DNA of 5,257 nt, taken from the NCBI GenBank assembly GCA_934659445.1, contig CAKUHV010000107.1, forward strand, positions 1 through 5,257. The letters are read 5' to 3'. This stretch comes from an uncultured Oscillospiraceae bacterium. GTDB lineage: Bacteria; Bacillota; Clostridia; Oscillospirales; Oscillospiraceae. The notes beneath the pieces are model-generated. The model saw only the letters and a list, made by a program, of their open reading frames with translations. It did no database searches and was not told the DNA's origin. A program made the position numbers and the translations under genes. Shown here in pieces: positions 4,119 to 5,257 of this stretch (the first letter of the stretch is position 1; each line of letters starts with the position of its first letter).

Positions 4119-5257
4119 ATGGCGAAATTTCAGGTGGTATCAGAATATCAGCCCAGCGGCGACCAGCCGGAGGCCATTGAGGCCCTGTCCAGGGGGATCG
4201 AGATGGGGCTGGACGAGCAGACCCTTCTGGGCGTCACCGGCTCCGGCAAAACCTTCACCATGGCCAAGATCATCGAGCAGGTCCAGCGGCCCACTCTGGT
4301 GCTGGCCCACAACAAGACTCTGGCCGCCCAGCTGTGCGCCGAGTTCAAGGAGTTCTTCCCCAACAACGCGGTGGAATACTTCGTCTCCTACTACGATTAT
4401 TACCAGCCGGAGGCCTATATTCCCCACACGGATACCTTTATTGAAAAGGACTCCTCCATCAACGAGGAGATCGACCGTCTGCGCCTGTCCGCTACCGCCT
4501 CCCTTCTGGAACGGCGGGATGTGATCGTGGTGTCCTCCGTGTCCTGCATCTACGGTCTGGGCGAGCCGGAGGACTTCGCCGCCATGATGGTCTCCCTGCG
4601 GGTGGGGGCTGTGATGGAGCGGGATGAGCTGCTGAAAAAGCTGGTGGCCATCCGGTATGAGCGCAATGACATCGCCTTCGACCGGAATATGTTTCGGGTG
4701 CGGGGGGACACGGTGGAGGTCTGGCCCGCCTACTGGAAGGACACCGCCATCCGCATCGAGTTCTTCGGGGACGAGATCGACCGCATCTCCGAGATCAACG
4801 TGGTCACCGGCGCCCCCATCCGCCGCCTGACCAACATCCCCATCTGGCCCGCCACCCACTACGTCACCCCCAAGGAGAAGATGGACGCTGCCATTCAGGA
4901 GATCTATAAGGAACTGGAGGAGCGGGTGGCCTTTTTTGAGAAGGAGAACAAGCTGGTGGAGGCCCAGCGGCTGAAGCAGCGCACCATGTATGACATCGAG
5001 ATGATGCAGGAGCTGGGCTACTGTTCCGGCATCGAAAACTACTCCCGGGTCATCGAGGGCCGCCCTGTGGGCAGCCCGCCCCACACCCTGCTGGACTATT
5101 TTCCCAGGGACTTCGTTCTGTTCATTGATGAGAGTCACGTTACCCTGCCCCAGGTGCGGGCCATGTACAACGGCGACCGGGCCAGAAAGACCACTCTGGT
5201 GGACTACGGCTTCCGTCTGCCCTGTGCCTATGATAACCGTCCGTTGAAATTTGAGGA
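4119..5257 (+). CDS. uvrB: UvrABC excinuclease subunit B, N-terminal part (runs off the right edge)
   Basis: The first 379 codons of UvrB, the helicase-like subunit of nucleotide excision repair. It is loaded on DNA by UvrA, verifies the lesion, and recruits UvrC for incision in the cytoplasm. The protein opens [20 protein letters not shown]. It has Walker A GVTGSGKT (38-45, K44), the motif [10 protein letters not shown] (63-72), the damage-probing beta-hairpin region with [13 protein letters not shown] (90-102), the UvrA-interacting region (about 155-250, [15 protein letters not shown]) and the DEAD-like box as DESH (337-340). Numbering matches E. coli UvrB almost exactly, so no insertions are present. 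The family is about 670 residues, leaving the last motifs and the UvrC-binding tail outside the window. AAAGGAGG lies seven bases before the ATG. No frameshift or missing catalytic residue is seen. It has its own promoter; uvrA or uvrC may follow but are not visible. Confidence 0.98.
   Translation, partial: MAKFQVVSEYQPSGDQPEAIEALSRGIEMGLDEQTLLGVTGSGKTFTMAKIIEQVQRPTLVLAHNKTLAAQLCAEFKEFFPNNAVEYFVSYYDYYQPEAYIPHTDTFIEKDSSINEEIDRLRLSATASLLERRDVIVVSSVSCIYGLGEPEDFAAMMVSLRVGAVMERDELLKKLVAIRYERNDIAFDRNMFRVRGDTVEVWPAYWKDTAIRIEFFGDEIDRISEINVVTGAPIRRLTNIPIWPATHYVTPKEKMDAAIQEIYKELEERVAFFEKENKLVEAQRLKQRTMYDIEMMQELGYCSGIENYSRVIEGRPVGSPPHTLLDYFPRDFVLFIDESHVTLPQVRAMYNGDRARKTTLVDYGFRLPCAYDNRPLKFE

Noticed and set aside
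4140..5138. 332-residue minus-strand frame
   Set aside because: It is antisense to uvrB, which matches the E. coli protein in motif order and numbering; the antisense translation is low-complexity.
3188..5257. radC-uvrB as one DNA-repair operon
   Set aside because: A stable hairpin and a strong separate promoter lie between them, and the repair role of RadC is itself doubtful.

Overview
The window reads like chromosomal DNA from a GC-rich member of the Clostridia, most likely an Oscillospiraceae-type gut bacterium (the Flavonifractor/Oscillibacter neighbourhood). This is an inference from strong AGGAGG-type ribosome sites, sigma-A promoters with TATAAT boxes in AT-rich gaps, GC-rich third codon positions, and the protein families present: a short clostridial RadC, a KdpD-like kinase reduced to its C-terminal half, and a close match to canonical UvrB. 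No species call is possible from the sequence alone.

Layout. Positions 1-329 hold no convincing gene. They contain a compact, heavily base-paired element (42-133) followed by four consecutive perfect inverted repeats (145-179, 182-214, 215-248, 277-312); the last doubles as the terminator of the gene to its right. Three genes then run leftwards on the minus strand: a two-TM PH-like membrane protein (330-887), a KdpE-like response regulator (1052-1759), and a KdpD-like sensor kinase (1752-2912). Kinase and regulator overlap by 8 bases and form one transcription unit, which ends at a strong hairpin (1012-1046) before the PH-like gene. A divergent promoter region (2913-3187) separates this unit from radC (3188-3886, plus strand). 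RadC has its own terminator-like hairpin (3933-3971). An AT-rich promoter region with a possible diverged SOS box then leads into uvrB, of which the first 379 codons are present (4119 to the right edge).

How the genes work together. The kinase and regulator should form a phosphorelay in which the membrane kinase phosphorylates the regulator, which then binds DNA. No potassium-transport gene lies in the window, so the target of the pair cannot be read here. UvrB is the damage-verification helicase of nucleotide excision repair. RadC is a JAMM-fold protein whose historical link to repair is weak, and radC and uvrB have separate promoters, so their adjacency is not evidence of a shared pathway. 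Most of the window is ordinary core genome. The parts most worth a second look are the structured element and hairpin cluster at the left end, the palindrome just downstream of the kinase promoter, and the imperfect LexA-like palindrome inside the uvrB promoter.
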